Shown here: positions 16,930 through 25,996 of the stretch, piece by piece
Position numbering within the stretch: position 1 is the stretch's first letter
Layout of the letters: every line of letters starts with the position of its first letter
Origin: Pelotomaculum isophthalicicum JI
GTDB lineage: Bacteria > Bacillota > Desulfotomaculia > Desulfotomaculales > Pelotomaculaceae
Assembly: GCF_029478095.1 (NCBI RefSeq)
Contig: NZ_JAKOAV010000026.1
Span: 1-49,393, forward strand
DNA length: 49,393 bases
Reading direction: 5' to 3'
Made by a program: the position numbers and the translations under genes
Notes under the pieces: model-generated
The model's database searches: none
Told to the model about the DNA's origin: nothing
What the model saw: only the letters and a program-made list of their open reading frames with translations

Positions 16930-17178
16930 ATGAAAATTGAAATCAGGGGGGTGGAGAGACTCAGTTTCCGGGAGCGTCAGGTAGTCGCGCTAAAGGAAAT
17001 GGGTTACTCTACAAACCGGATTGCCAAACAACTGGGCTTAAGCGCCAGTACAGTGAATACTCTATTTAATCGTGCGAGAACCAAGGGCTACGAGGTAGTA
17101 ATAATAATTCCCGGCAGTAATCTGGGTTTATTCGGAGTTGACGATGAAAACGAGGCTGAAGGGGGGAAAGAAGTTTGA
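16930..17178 (+). CDS. Small HTH protein, sigma region 4 / LuxR-like
   Basis: This 82-aa protein is almost entirely a helix-turn-helix. LSFRERQVVALKEMGYSTNR followed by IAKQLGLSASTVNTLFNRAR (about residues 11-50) matches sigma-70 region 4 or the LuxR C-terminal domain. It has no other domain, so it is not a complete sigma factor. The acidic tail overlaps divIC by 4 nt (stop TGA within the TTGA start), so translation of the two is probably coupled. It may regulate the division/sporulation block. Its DNA target is not visible. Confidence 0.75.
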   Translation: MKIEIRGVERLSFRERQVVALKEMGYSTNRIAKQLGLSASTVNTLFNRARTKGYEVVIIIPGSNLGLFGVDDENEAEGGKEV

Positions 17179-17588
17179 ATCAATTAGCTAGAAAAGAACA
17201 GGATATGTATGTTTCAGTTCCAGAAAGACAGGCTGAACGTGTCAAAAAACAGATAACTTTCAAATTATCCCGGAGTAAGCTTCCTACTCTGGTAGTTATG
17301 TTGCTGTTAGTGTACTTGGCGTTTACCTTTGGCAGCCAGTTTAGCTCCCTTGCCTCCATGCAGAGGGATGTGGGCAATATTGAACAGCAAGTGCAGGAAC
17401 TGAAACAAAAAAATGAAGATCTGCGCAATGAATTGCAACATGTTCAAAGTGATTCCTTTATTGAAAAAACAGCCCGTGAGAAACTCGGGTTGATTAAGGC
17501 AGGTGAAACCAGAGTGGTTCCTGTTCCCGAGGGAACCGAGCTAAAAAAGATTCAGTCTCCTGTTAATAATGGGGCCTTGGCTGATTAG
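17175..17588 (+). CDS. divIC: Septum formation protein DivIC/FtsB-like
   Basis: This 137-aa bitopic protein has a basic cytoplasmic start, one membrane helix (about 36-55), an extracellular coiled coil (about 60-93) and the conserved tail FIEKTAREKLGLIKAGE. DivIC pairs with FtsL and DivIB in the divisome to license septal wall synthesis. Start TTG 17175 has GGGGGG upstream and overlaps the preceding HTH gene; ATG 17205 is a shorter alternative. Its place after yabQ and before the S1 gene matches B. subtilis. Confidence 0.9.
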   Translation: MNQLARKEQDMYVSVPERQAERVKKQITFKLSRSKLPTLVVMLLLVYLAFTFGSQFSSLASMQRDVGNIEQQVQELKQKNEDLRNELQHVQSDSFIEKTAREKLGLIKAGETRVVPVPEGTELKKIQSPVNNGALAD

Positions 17589-17730
17589 GTGCAGCCGGTA
17601 GTGCTATGTTTGTTATTGCATAACAACTATTTTCGCAAATGTCGATTGGTTTGCGTTTAGTTGTTAAGGTGTTTTTGGCAGTTTAATTCTTGAAAAACAC
17701 AGAACAAACACAGAAAAACACAGGTGCTTC

Positions 17731-17760
17731 TTGACACTCTTTATTTAGTTCGCATATAAT
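17731..17760 (+). promoter_or_regulatory. Sigma-A promoter of the S1-domain gene
   Basis: Perfect TTGACA (17731-17736) and TATAAT (17755-17760) are separated by 18 nt, about 55 nt before the S1 gene start. It is the best-matching promoter in the window. Confidence 0.85.
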
Positions 17761-17814
17761 TACAATAGGTTTTTGGGATCGTTTTTGGTGATTTAAGGAG
17801 GAATTTTGTTTATT

Positions 17815-18201
17815 ATGCCGATTGAACTGGGGAGCGTCGTAGAAGGCGTTGTAACCGGAATAACCAATTTCGGCGCGTTCATCGAATTGCCCGGGGGTGA
17901 AACAGGACTGGTGCATATCTCGGAAATAGCCGAGGTTTATGTGAAGGATGTAAATGATTTTTTAAAAACAAGCGATAAAGTAATGGTAAAAGTAATTTCA
18001 GTGGATCCAAAAGGCAAAGTAGGTCTTTCAATAAAAAAAGCAAACCCTTCAGCGAATCGTATGCAAAAGAAGAAGATACAGGCTTCTTTTGAAGATAAAT
18101 TGGCTAAGTTCCTTAAAGAAAGTGAAGAGCGGCAACAGGTTTTGAAACGGAGCAACGAGTCCAAAAGAGGAGGGCGCGGCTCCTCCCGGAAGATGGAATA
18201 A
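17815..18201 (+). CDS. S1-domain RNA-binding protein (YabR-like)
   Basis: This 128-aa protein has one S1 OB-fold (about 1-75; GSVVEGVVTGITNFGAFIELPGG, then VKVISVDPKGKVGLSIKKA) and a charged basic tail (KKKIQ to RGGRGSSRKME). YabR-type proteins bind RNA and associate with ribosomes; their exact role is unclear. ATG 17815 aligns with family starts, although AAGGAGG sits 13 nt upstream, so TTG 17806 is possible. It has its own strong promoter and terminator. Confidence 0.88.
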   Translation: MPIELGSVVEGVVTGITNFGAFIELPGGETGLVHISEIAEVYVKDVNDFLKTSDKVMVKVISVDPKGKVGLSIKKANPSANRMQKKKIQASFEDKLAKFLKESEERQQVLKRSNESKRGGRGSSRKME

Positions 18202-18246
18202 GGGTTTTATAAATTAACAAATAACAATTAAAATAGTGATATTATT

Positions 18247-18268
18247 TGGCCGTAAAGCGGCTTTTTTT
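18247..18268 (+). terminator. Rho-independent terminator
   Basis: A short GC stem (18249-18252 with 18258-18261) is followed by T7 (18262-18268), just after the S1 gene. Confidence 0.65.
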
Positions 18269-18353
18269 ATTGTTATGGTAAAACAGGGCCGAACATGTGC
18301 CGCGATATGCAGAGGTCACTAAAGGCGAATTGTTCTTATTAAGGAGGGTGCAG

Positions 18354-19229
18354 ATGATCCGGATTGCGGCTATTGACATAGGAACCAACTCAACCAGACT
18401 GCTTGTCGCTGACGTATCTGGCGAGAGAGTGCAGACGGTAGATACAAAACTCATGACAACGCGGTTAGGTGAAGGAATCAACGAAGGGATACTGTTGCCC
18501 GCTGCAATGGAAAGAACGCTTGAGGCGATTGGCGTCTGTTATGATACATCTTTACGGTTGGGAGCGGAACGGGTAGTTGCCGCCGCCACCAGCGCGGTTC
18601 GTGACGCGGCCAACCGGCCGACGTTTTTGGAGCTTGTCAAACAACGTTTTGGCCTTGAAGTGTGGGTGCTTAGCGGAGAGGAAGAGGCAGCTTTGAGTTA
18701 CCGGGGAGTTCTTTCCGGGTTGCCCGTCGATCCGCTATCGACATTAGTTGTGGATGTGGGAGGCGGCAGTACCGAACTGATTTGGAACGGAAACAGCCGG
18801 CCGAACTGTGTCAGTGTCAATGCGGGAGCAGTGAGAATGACCGGTTCCGGGTGGAATGAACAGGATATGGCGATTGTTTTAAAACCGGCGTTGAATATGC
18901 TTCGGGGATACCGGATAAGCTGTTTAGCCGGGGTCGGAGGAACTGTTACCACTTTGGCTGCGATTGATCTGGGGTTAACGGTTTATGAACCGTCGCTCGT
19001 CCACGGGCACCGCTTAACTGCCGGTACCATTCAACGTATTTATGAAATGCTGAAGTCCTTGAGCGTTGAGGAGCGTAAACGGCTGCCCGGCCTTCAGCCT
19101 GAAAGAGCGGATATCATTGTCGCCGGTGTTGCCATCGTGAAAACTCTGCTGGATATTATCGGGTTGGATAGTATAGTTGTTAGCGAGTGTGATATTCTTC
19201 ACGGATTGGTTCTGGAAAAGTCGAAATAA
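18354..19229 (+). CDS. Ppx/GppA-type exopolyphosphatase
   Basis: This 291-aa protein of the ASKHA fold hydrolyses polyphosphate or pppGpp. The phosphate-1 loop AAIDIGTNSTRL is at about 5-16, the catalytic glutamate is in LSGEEEA (about 107-112), and DVGGGSTEL is at about 134-142. It is short and lacks the C-terminal HD-type domain of E. coli Ppx, as do many Firmicute forms. ATG 18354 is chosen because AGGAGGG lies 6 nt upstream. The gene lies directly before spoIIE, and a candidate Spo0A site overlaps its end. Confidence 0.9.
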   Translation: MIRIAAIDIGTNSTRLLVADVSGERVQTVDTKLMTTRLGEGINEGILLPAAMERTLEAIGVCYDTSLRLGAERVVAAATSAVRDAANRPTFLELVKQRFGLEVWVLSGEEEAALSYRGVLSGLPVDPLSTLVVDVGGGSTELIWNGNSRPNCVSVNAGAVRMTGSGWNEQDMAIVLKPALNMLRGYRISCLAGVGGTVTTLAAIDLGLTVYEPSLVHGHRLTAGTIQRIYEMLKSLSVEERKRLPGLQPERADIIVAGVAIVKTLLDIIGLDSIVVSECDILHGLVLEKSK

Positions 19230-19284
19230 AGTATTCTCTTACCTACTCCAAATGACAAAAATTTCCTGACCGTTGTACTATAAT
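19219..19284 (+). promoter_or_regulatory. Candidate Spo0A-controlled promoter of spoIIE
   Basis: TATAAT (19279-19284) lies about 38 nt before the spoIIE start. Two sequences close to the Spo0A box TGTCGAA are present upstream: AGTCGAA (19219-19225) and TGACAAA (19253-19259), the latter in the -35 region. In B. subtilis spoIIE is transcribed by sigma-A with Spo0A boxes around -35. No good -35 hexamer is seen, which fits activator dependence. Confidence 0.45.
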
Positions 19285-19321
19285 TAATCTATTGGTTAAT
19301 TTAGTGCAAGGGGTGGTCCTG

Positions 19322-21784
19322 GTGCTCGAAAATGTCAAGATCTATCCTTACCAGAGGACCGGAAAAGGCGAGCATAAACGACGGGTGTTGTTTCGCTTAA
19401 AGAAGAATACAGTAAAACGTCACCTTTTCCCTGGCGTTAAACTGGGTAAATTAGCGTTAGCCGGCGAACTGTGTTTCTGTTTCGCGGGCTTTTTTCTGGG
19501 CCGGGCGGTGTTGCTAGGTGATCTGATGCCCTTTGGGATTGCCTTTGCAGTTGCCGCCATCCAGGTTTTTGGGCGGTTCGGACTAATGAGCGTGCCGGCT
19601 GTGATTGCCGGCTTAATCACTATCAGCAAGGGCATACCCCTGACCGGTTCTATTCTTGTAGTGATTTGCGCTTTACTGTTAATGAGGGTAATATCCCTCG
19701 AACCGAAAAAGCAATGGTTAATTCTGCCCGGCTTGGTTCTAGCCGTGACGATAATTGTGAAAACCTCACTCCTGGTTTTTACCAACCCGTTAGCGGCTTC
19801 TTACAGTTATTTTTGTGTGTTGTTCGAAGCGGTATTTGCGGCGTTGTTTACGCTTGTGACATTAAACGGCCTCACGGCGTTAGGGAAAAGGATCAAAAAA
19901 GGCCAAGCCTTAGCTAGTGACGAGATTTTTTGCGTATTGATCATATTTGGAGGGCTGATTGCCGGGACCGGCGATCTAGGAGGCGGATTGGCTAGTGTAA
20001 AAGGTACGTTGAGCCGATTGGCTATTTTATTGGCGTCTCTGGTGGGGGGGGCCGGGGTCGGCGCTGCGGCCGGCGCGGTTTTGGGAGTTATCCCGGGTCT
20101 TGCTTACACTGTGGTCCCGGCGCTGGCGCCTGCTTATTCTTTTGCCGGTTTTATCGCCGGCCTTTGCAGGGGTTTAGGCAAAGCCGGAGTGGCTACCGGG
20201 TTTCTTCTGGCCAATATCATCTTAACGGTCTATGTTACCGGTTATGGAAATTTAGTTTCAACCTTGGTCGAGTCCGGCCTATCTACAATGTTTTTTTTAT
20301 TAGTCCCGCAGTTCATTATTAAAGAAGCAATTTCGTCAATGGGTCTGGAGGTCGCCGACGATAAGGAGCACCCGGCGGGGAAGGCACTATTAAAAGAAGC
20401 CTTTAAAGAAAAGATAAAAAATTGGGCGCTGGTTTTCCGGGAACTGTCTCAGACTTTTGAACAACTGTCAACTACCGCCGGGTCAAACGAGGAACAAAAA
20501 ATACAAGGTTTGATCAATCAGGTCGGGCAGAAAGTATGCGACGGCTGCGCTTTTTACCGTACTTGCTGGGAGAGGGAGTTTTATAGAACCTACCAGTCTT
20601 TGATTGACCTCTTTGCCCAGGTGGAGGTGTATGGCAATATCACCCGGGACAATCTGCCGGATGAGATCAAGAAGCGCTGCGCAAGGACAAAGGAACTTGC
20701 CGTCGCAGTTTGCTGTCTTTATGAAACTTACCAGATTAACCGGTACTGGTCCGGCCGGCTGCTGGAAAGCAGGGAAATTGTATCGGAACAACTCAGGGGA
20801 ATTGGGGAAGTAATTGCCGGACTGCCCGGTGAATTGGAATTCAATGTGGAAGTGGGAGATTCAGGTTTACACCTGCGCAAGAAGTTAAAAGACGCAGGTG
20901 TGAGAGCAGAGAGTTTATCTATCAGTTCTCAGGGGGGAGATAGGATTGAAGTTTCGCTAACCCATCCTGCTTGTGGCGGCAGGATGCGGTGCAGGAGTGT
21001 AATCGCCCCCTTCTTGTCTGCGGCGCTGGAGCGCAACTTTTCTCCGCCGGCAGTTGGCTGCGCTGTTAATGGGGAAGGTCCGGTTTGCCGGCTGAGATTC
21101 TCTAGCGACTTAAATTACCGGCTTATATTGGGCGTTTCCGGAATGGGCAAGGGTGGTAGTCTGGTTTCAGGAGATAACTATGCCTTTTTTTGCTTGAAGG
21201 GAGGGCGTTTTGGTCTGGCTTTGAGTGACGGCATGGGGGTCGGGCCAAGAGCGGCCCTGGAAAGCGGCACCACGCTCTCGCTCCTGCGCCATTTGCTGGA
21301 TTTGGGATTCGGCCAGGAACTGGCGATCAAGACAGTTAACTCAATCCTGGTATTACGCTCCCCCGGAGAAAGCTTTGCCACAGTAGATCTGGTCATGGTC
21401 GACCTTTACAACGGTCAAGCGGATTTTATAAAAATCGGGGCTGTGCCCACGTATCTGCTGCGCGACGGGCAGGTAAGCCAAATCAAGGCCAGTTCCCTGC
21501 CGGTGGGGATCATTGAGGATTTTGAGATAGTATCTCAAGCCAGGTTGCTGGAGCCGGGGGACATGCTGGTGATGCTGACGGACGGCATGTTTGAAGCTTG
21601 TGACAACGGGGATGAACATGGTGAATGGATCATCAAAGTGCTGGAAGATGCGGCCGGCTTGCCGCCTCAGGAAATGGCGGAATTGCTGCTTAAGCTAGCC
21701 CAAACAGGGTCTGGCGGTGTCGCAAGAGTGCCGGACGATATGACAGTCGTTGTGGCAAGGCTGGAAAAACAAAAAAGTAAGTAA
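19322..21784 (+). CDS. spoIIE: Stage II sporulation protein E, PP2C phosphatase
   Basis: This 820-aa protein has about ten membrane helices (roughly 30-345), a central regulatory region with a Cys-containing patch (about 400-430), and a C-terminal PP2C phosphatase (about 590-815). The metal-binding LALSDGMGVG is at about 634-643 and MLTDGMFEA near 750. SpoIIE sits at the polar septum and dephosphorylates SpoIIAA, activating sigma-F in the forespore. GTG 19322 is chosen because AAGGGGTGG precedes it; TTG 19292 would add 10 residues without a ribosome-binding site. Length agrees with SpoIIE (about 820-830). Confidence 0.95.
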   Translation: MLENVKIYPYQRTGKGEHKRRVLFRLKKNTVKRHLFPGVKLGKLALAGELCFCFAGFFLGRAVLLGDLMPFGIAFAVAAIQVFGRFGLMSVPAVIAGLITISKGIPLTGSILVVICALLLMRVISLEPKKQWLILPGLVLAVTIIVKTSLLVFTNPLAASYSYFCVLFEAVFAALFTLVTLNGLTALGKRIKKGQALASDEIFCVLIIFGGLIAGTGDLGGGLASVKGTLSRLAILLASLVGGAGVGAAAGAVLGVIPGLAYTVVPALAPAYSFAGFIAGLCRGLGKAGVATGFLLANIILTVYVTGYGNLVSTLVESGLSTMFFLLVPQFIIKEAISSMGLEVADDKEHPAGKALLKEAFKEKIKNWALVFRELSQTFEQLSTTAGSNEEQKIQGLINQVGQKVCDGCAFYRTCWEREFYRTYQSLIDLFAQVEVYGNITRDNLPDEIKKRCARTKELAVAVCCLYETYQINRYWSGRLLESREIVSEQLRGIGEVIAGLPGELEFNVEVGDSGLHLRKKLKDAGVRAESLSISSQGGDRIEVSLTHPACGGRMRCRSVIAPFLSAALERNFSPPAVGCAVNGEGPVCRLRFSSDLNYRLILGVSGMGKGGSLVSGDNYAFFCLKGGRFGLALSDGMGVGPRAALESGTTLSLLRHLLDLGFGQELAIKTVNSILVLRSPGESFATVDLVMVDLYNGQADFIKIGAVPTYLLRDGQVSQIKASSLPVGIIEDFEIVSQARLLEPGDMLVMLTDGMFEACDNGDEHGEWIIKVLEDAAGLPPQEMAELLLKLAQTGSGGVARVPDDMTVVVARLEKQKSK

Positions 21785-21891
21785 AGCAACGAACCGGGTC
21801 AAGATTGTGAGAGACTTTTGGGCGTGCGAAAGCGGTGATTTGAGGCCTAATTCAAAGAGCGAATGAACCCGAGGATCAGTGAGGGAACTGT

Positions 21892-21919
21892 TTGAGCGAG
21901 TGAAGCGAGTGAAGCGAGA
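21892..21919. repeat. 9-bp tandem repeat (TGAAGCGAG)
   Basis: The unit TGAAGCGAG occurs twice exactly, with partial units on both sides. It lies immediately upstream of the REP-like element. Confidence 0.6.
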
Positions 21920-21932
21920 GAGTTTGACGTAA

Positions 21933-22020
21933 GCCCGAGGGTGAAGGAGTTCGCGGCTGAGGAAAGGGGACACACCTCCCTAACGGGCCTATATTTATGG
22001 TCGGAGGAATGTCCCCGATT
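21933..22020 (+). repeat. REP-like palindromic element, copy 1
   Basis: About 88 bp that recur on the opposite strand at 48778-48864 with about eight differences. The core is an imperfect palindrome: GGGGACACACCTCC (21966-21979) against GGAGGAATGTCCCC (22003-22016). This resembles palindromes moved by REP-associated tyrosine transposases, though no such gene is in the window. Confidence 0.75.
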
Positions 22021-22151
22021 ATATAGGCCGAATATGAGCCGCGTTGTGCGCCCAAAGGTCTTATTTCCTATTTTTGCAGGAAAAACTTTTATCATTGTTG
22101 AATATCAATGAACTGCTATATTAAGTAATTTTGTAGCGAGGTTGGATCCTG

Positions 22152-23573
22152 ATGGAACTGCTCCGCAAGGTTAAAGCGAATATTCAGCGCTACCGGATGG
22201 TGGAGCGGGGTGATCGGGTGGTGGTGGCGGTTTCCGGTGGCCCCGACTCAGTTGTATTGTTGCATTTGTTGCACCGCTTAGTGCAAGATCTGGGAATCTC
22301 TCTGCATGTGGCTCACCTTAATCACATGTTCCGCGGGGCTGAATCTGAGGCTGACGCTTTGTTCGTGGCCGGGATAGCTGAGCGTTATCATTTGCCTGCC
22401 ACGGTTGAAGCTGTTGATGTCCCGGCATACCGGAGCGAAAGAGGAATTCCCGCTCAAGTGGCTGCGCGGGAAGTGCGTTATCATTTTCTCGAAGAGGTAG
22501 CCAGAAAAAACGGAGCAAGTAAAATAGCGCTGGCCCACCAGGCCGATGACCAGGCTGAAACTATTTTGCTTAATTTTTTGCGGGGCGCGGGCACAGCGGG
22601 GCTGAAGGGCATCATGCCGGTGCGGGATAATTATTATATCAGGCCGCTATTGACGGTGAGGCGATCTGAGATTGAGCGCTACTGCGTGGAAATGAACCTG
22701 TCTTTTAGAAATGATTCTTCAAACTTGAAACCTGTATATTTGCGGAACAGGGTCAGAATGGAACTAATTCCTTTATTAAAAAATGAATATAACCCGGGTC
22801 TGACAGCCTCGTTGCTCAGACTGGGCGAGATTTGCCGCGAGGAGGACGGTTATCTGGAGGAGCAGGCGGTGAAAGCATACCGTTCAGCCGGGCAAAATGA
22901 CGGCAACGGGGTTATTAAATTATCACTGGCACGCTTATATGAGATGCCCAAGGCAGTTCTGCGCAGAGTGGTCAGGTTGGCTTGGCGTGACTTGACCGGT
23001 TCGGAGAGGGATTTGTCTTTTACGCACACAAAAGCCGTGTTGGATTTATTGGACAATGAAATTACCGGCTTAAGAGCATCCCTACCGGCAGGAATCGTGG
23101 CAATCAGATCCTACACGACTCTTGATTTATATGTGGAGCGAAAAAAACAGGAGCTCAGCCCTTACATTTACCCGCTAAGAGTGCCCGGTTTAACCTGGAT
23201 TCCTGAGCTGGGTCTTGCTGTGCGCGCTTCGTTGACAACCATCGAGGATGCTCCGGAACCTAGTTTTTTGCCGGTAACTGAAGCCTTGTTGGATTTTGAT
23301 AAACTGCCGCCGCAAATATTTGTGCGGCGGCGTTTGGAAGGGGATTTTTTTTGTCCGTACGGACGGAAGTCAACAGAAAAGTTAAAAGATTTTTTGATCA
23401 AACAGAAGGTGCCCCGGGCCGAAAGAGATTATCTTCCACTGATATGCACACCGGAAGAAATAATCTGGATTGGAGGTATACGTGTGGGGGAAAAGTGGAA
23501 AATTGAAAGTGACACTGCAAAAATACTTCATTTAGAACTGGTGCGGGGCGCCCCTGGGTATCAGGAGTCATAA
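22152..23573 (+). CDS. tilS: tRNA(Ile)-lysidine synthase
   Basis: This 473-aa enzyme converts C34 of the AUA-reading tRNA(Ile) to lysidine using ATP and lysine. The PP-loop SGGPDS is at 28-33. The TilS hallmark region follows (VAHLNHMFRG to HQADDQAETILLNFLRGAG), then a linker and the C-terminal tRNA-binding domain (about 380-465). Length is typical. It is followed by ftsH; in B. subtilis hpt lies between them, and it is absent here. Start ATG 22152 has GCGAGGTTGG upstream. Confidence 0.95.
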   Translation: MELLRKVKANIQRYRMVERGDRVVVAVSGGPDSVVLLHLLHRLVQDLGISLHVAHLNHMFRGAESEADALFVAGIAERYHLPATVEAVDVPAYRSERGIPAQVAAREVRYHFLEEVARKNGASKIALAHQADDQAETILLNFLRGAGTAGLKGIMPVRDNYYIRPLLTVRRSEIERYCVEMNLSFRNDSSNLKPVYLRNRVRMELIPLLKNEYNPGLTASLLRLGEICREEDGYLEEQAVKAYRSAGQNDGNGVIKLSLARLYEMPKAVLRRVVRLAWRDLTGSERDLSFTHTKAVLDLLDNEITGLRASLPAGIVAIRSYTTLDLYVERKKQELSPYIYPLRVPGLTWIPELGLAVRASLTTIEDAPEPSFLPVTEALLDFDKLPPQIFVRRRLEGDFFCPYGRKSTEKLKDFLIKQKVPRAERDYLPLICTPEEIIWIGGIRVGEKWKIESDTAKILHLELVRGAPGYQES

Positions 23574-23600
23574 AATAAATCTTTAATATTTTGTGCTGCA

Positions 23601-23609
23601 TGGTATAAT
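23601..23609 (+). promoter_or_regulatory. Extended -10 promoter candidate for ftsH
   Basis: TGGTATAAT (23601-23609) is an extended -10 (TGnTATAAT) about 50 nt before the ftsH start. The -35 is poor, which extended -10 promoters tolerate. Confidence 0.45.
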
Positions 23610-23658
23610 TATAATTATGGGTTTTTGTGCCCTGACTTTTAGAGAGGAAGTGGCATAT

Positions 23659-25488
23659 TTGAATAAGGTTGTAAAAAACCTTAGTATATATTTGTTAATT
23701 GTTCTTGTTATTATCGCTTTGATCAGATATACGGCGCCCAGTAAAAATGCTGCTGAGCAATTGAGTTACAGCAAGTTTTATGAGGATTTAGAAAGCGGTC
23801 AGATCAGCAATATCGTAATTCAACCGGAGAATTATACCAACATAATCACCGGAGAGAAAAAAGACGGAAGCAAGTTTGAAACCAAGGGACTCGCCGCGGA
23901 TACTGATCTGTACACGCTTCTCAAAGAAAAGAAGGTGACTTGGAAGAACGAGCCGCCGGCTCAACCCGGCTGGTGGACCGGCCTGCTGTCAACGCTGCTG
24001 CCTATACTCTTGTTCGTGGTGTTGTTCTTCTTCTTGATGCAGCAGACCCAGGGGGGCGGCAACCGGGTTATGTCTTTCGGCAAGAGCCGCGCCAGGCTGC
24101 AAAGTGATGAAAAGAAAAAAGTCACTTTTACTGATGTGGCAGGCGCAGATGAAGTAAAGGAAGAACTGGAGGAAATTGTCGAATTTTTGAAAAGCCCGAG
24201 GAAGTTTCAGGAGCTTGGCGCCAAAATACCTAAAGGAGTGCTTCTTTTCGGACCCCCCGGGACCGGCAAAACCCTTCTGGCCCGGGCCGTGGCAGGTGAA
24301 GCTGGGGTTCCCTTCTTCAGTATCAGCGGGTCGGATTTTGTGGAAATGTTTGTGGGAGTGGGGGCGTCGCGGGTCCGTGATCTCTTTGAACAGGCCAAGA
24401 AAAACGCGCCATGTATCGTTTTTGTGGATGAAATTGACGCCGTGGGCCGGCAGCGGGGCGCGGGCCTTGGGGGCGGCCATGACGAGCGCGAGCAGACTCT
24501 GAACCAGCTTCTGGTGGAAATGGACGGATTTTCGCCTAATGAGGGTATCATCATTTTGGCGGCCACCAACCGTCCGGATATTCTTGACCCGGCGCTCTTA
24601 AGGCCGGGGCGTTTCGACCGTCAGGTGGTGGTCGACGCGCCGGACGTTAACGGGCGAAAAGAAATTCTCAAAGTGCATGTGCGCGGTAAGCCTTTGGATA
24701 CAGCGGTAAACCTGGAAATTATCGCGCGCCGGACCCCGGGGTTCACCGGCGCCGACCTGGCCAACCTGACTAACGAAGCGGCGCTTCTGGCGGCGCGGCA
24801 AAACCGCAAAAAGGTGACGATGGCTGACCTGGAAAATTCTATTGAGAGAGTGATTGCCGGTCCCGAGAAAAAATCCAAGGTAATCAGCGAAAAAGAAAAG
24901 TGGCTGGTTTGCTACCACGAGGCCGGCCATGCCGTGATGGGCTATCTGCTGCCTAATACCGATCCGGTGCATAAGGTATCAATTATACCGAGGGGCCGTG
25001 CCGGCGGTTACACCTTGCTCCTTCCCAAAGAGGACCGTTATTATGCCACCAAATCACAACTTATAGATCAGGTTACCATGCTGCTGGGCGGGCGTGTGGC
25101 CGAGGCCGTGGTGCTGAAAGAAATCAGCACCGGCGCGCAAAACGATCTGGAGCGTTCCACCGCTATAGTTAGAAAAATGGTAATGGAATACGGGATGAGC
25201 GACCTGGGTTCGATGACCTTCGGGCATAAGCAGGATACCCCGTTCCTCGGGCGGGATTTATCCAGGGACCGCAACTACAGTGAAGAGGTGGCAAACGCCA
25301 TTGACGTGCAGGTAAGGGAAATGATTGACAGTTCATATAACAAAGCGAAGCAGCTCCTGGAAGAACACCTGGAAACCCTGCATTTGGTGGCGAAAACACT
25401 TTTTGATAAGGAAACCGTCGAAGCTGAAGAATTTGCCGAGTTGATGAAACAAGCCGGCGAGGCGGAGCGTCTGGACAGAGTTAATTAA
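23659..25488 (+). CDS. ftsH: ATP-dependent zinc metalloprotease FtsH
   Basis: This 609-aa membrane-anchored AAA protease degrades misfolded membrane and regulatory proteins. There are two membrane helices (about 6-24 and 111-131), an extracytoplasmic segment between them, Walker A GPPGTGKT (198-205), Walker B VFVDEIDA (about 254-261), the SRH with [17 protein letters not shown], and the zinc site HEAGH (420-424). TTG 23659 is chosen because GAGGAAG lies 8 nt upstream and the protein then begins [12 protein letters not shown] as in the family; GTG 23650 is possible. Confidence 0.97.
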   Translation: MNKVVKNLSIYLLIVLVIIALIRYTAPSKNAAEQLSYSKFYEDLESGQISNIVIQPENYTNIITGEKKDGSKFETKGLAADTDLYTLLKEKKVTWKNEPPAQPGWWTGLLSTLLPILLFVVLFFFLMQQTQGGGNRVMSFGKSRARLQSDEKKKVTFTDVAGADEVKEELEEIVEFLKSPRKFQELGAKIPKGVLLFGPPGTGKTLLARAVAGEAGVPFFSISGSDFVEMFVGVGASRVRDLFEQAKKNAPCIVFVDEIDAVGRQRGAGLGGGHDEREQTLNQLLVEMDGFSPNEGIIILAATNRPDILDPALLRPGRFDRQVVVDAPDVNGRKEILKVHVRGKPLDTAVNLEIIARRTPGFTGADLANLTNEAALLAARQNRKKVTMADLENSIERVIAGPEKKSKVISEKEKWLVCYHEAGHAVMGYLLPNTDPVHKVSIIPRGRAGGYTLLLPKEDRYYATKSQLIDQVTMLLGGRVAEAVVLKEISTGAQNDLERSTAIVRKMVMEYGMSDLGSMTFGHKQDTPFLGRDLSRDRNYSEEVANAIDVQVREMIDSSYNKAKQLLEEHLETLHLVAKTLFDKETVEAEEFAELMKQAGEAERLDRVN

Positions 25489-25512
25489 GTAAAATTACGG
25501 AGGTTATCAAAA

Positions 25513-25968
25513 ATGGAAATGGAACGCACATATCTTATGGTTAAGCCTGATGGCGTGCAGCGTAATCTGGCGGGAGAAATCATCTCCAGGTTTGAGAAAA
25601 GAGGATTTAAAATTATCGGCCTGAAGATGTTTAAGATAACCAGGGATTTGGCGGAAAAGCACTATGGCGAACATGTCGGCAAACCCTTTTTCGAGCCACT
25701 GGTGGACTTTATCACTTCCGGGCCGGTTGTGGCCATGGTAATTGAGGGAAAAAACGCTATCAGCGCCGCCAGAGAGATGATGGGGGCGACCGACCCTTTG
25801 AAAGCCGCGCCGGGTACGATCAGAAACAGCTTCGGGATTGATATGGGGAGGAACGTAATCCACGGATCAGACTCGCCTGCCAGCGCCGCCAGGGAAATCG
25901 GCCTGTTCTTCAAAGAAGAAGAATTAGTTGTATACAACCGGGATCTTGACCGGTGGATCTACGAATAA
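25513..25968 (+). CDS. ndk: Nucleoside diphosphate kinase
   Basis: This 151-aa cytoplasmic enzyme transfers the gamma-phosphate from ATP to other nucleoside diphosphates through a phosphohistidine. The active-site histidine is H117 in NVIHGSDS, and the N-terminal [10 protein letters not shown] motif is present. Length is standard. It lies 24 nt after ftsH with a good GGAGG site, so read-through from ftsH is likely. The fhs gene follows 28 nt later. Confidence 0.97.
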   Translation: MEMERTYLMVKPDGVQRNLAGEIISRFEKRGFKIIGLKMFKITRDLAEKHYGEHVGKPFFEPLVDFITSGPVVAMVIEGKNAISAAREMMGATDPLKAAPGTIRNSFGIDMGRNVIHGSDSPASAAREIGLFFKEEELVVYNRDLDRWIYE

Positions 25969-25996
25969 TTCGCAAATACAAGCAGGGGAACAATCT

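Larger units (their letters stand above)
21785..22151. other. spoIIE-tilS intergenic region with repeats
   Basis: This 367-nt gap has no gene. It holds a 9-bp direct repeat array (21892-21919) and a REP-like palindromic element (21933-22020). A weak TTGTTG-16-TATATT pair (22095-22122) might serve tilS. Confidence 0.6.

Noticed and set aside
17621-17666. Terminator after divIC
   Set aside because: A long stem is present (17621-17629 with 17658-17666, plus an inner 6-bp stem), but no T-run follows, so termination is not supported.
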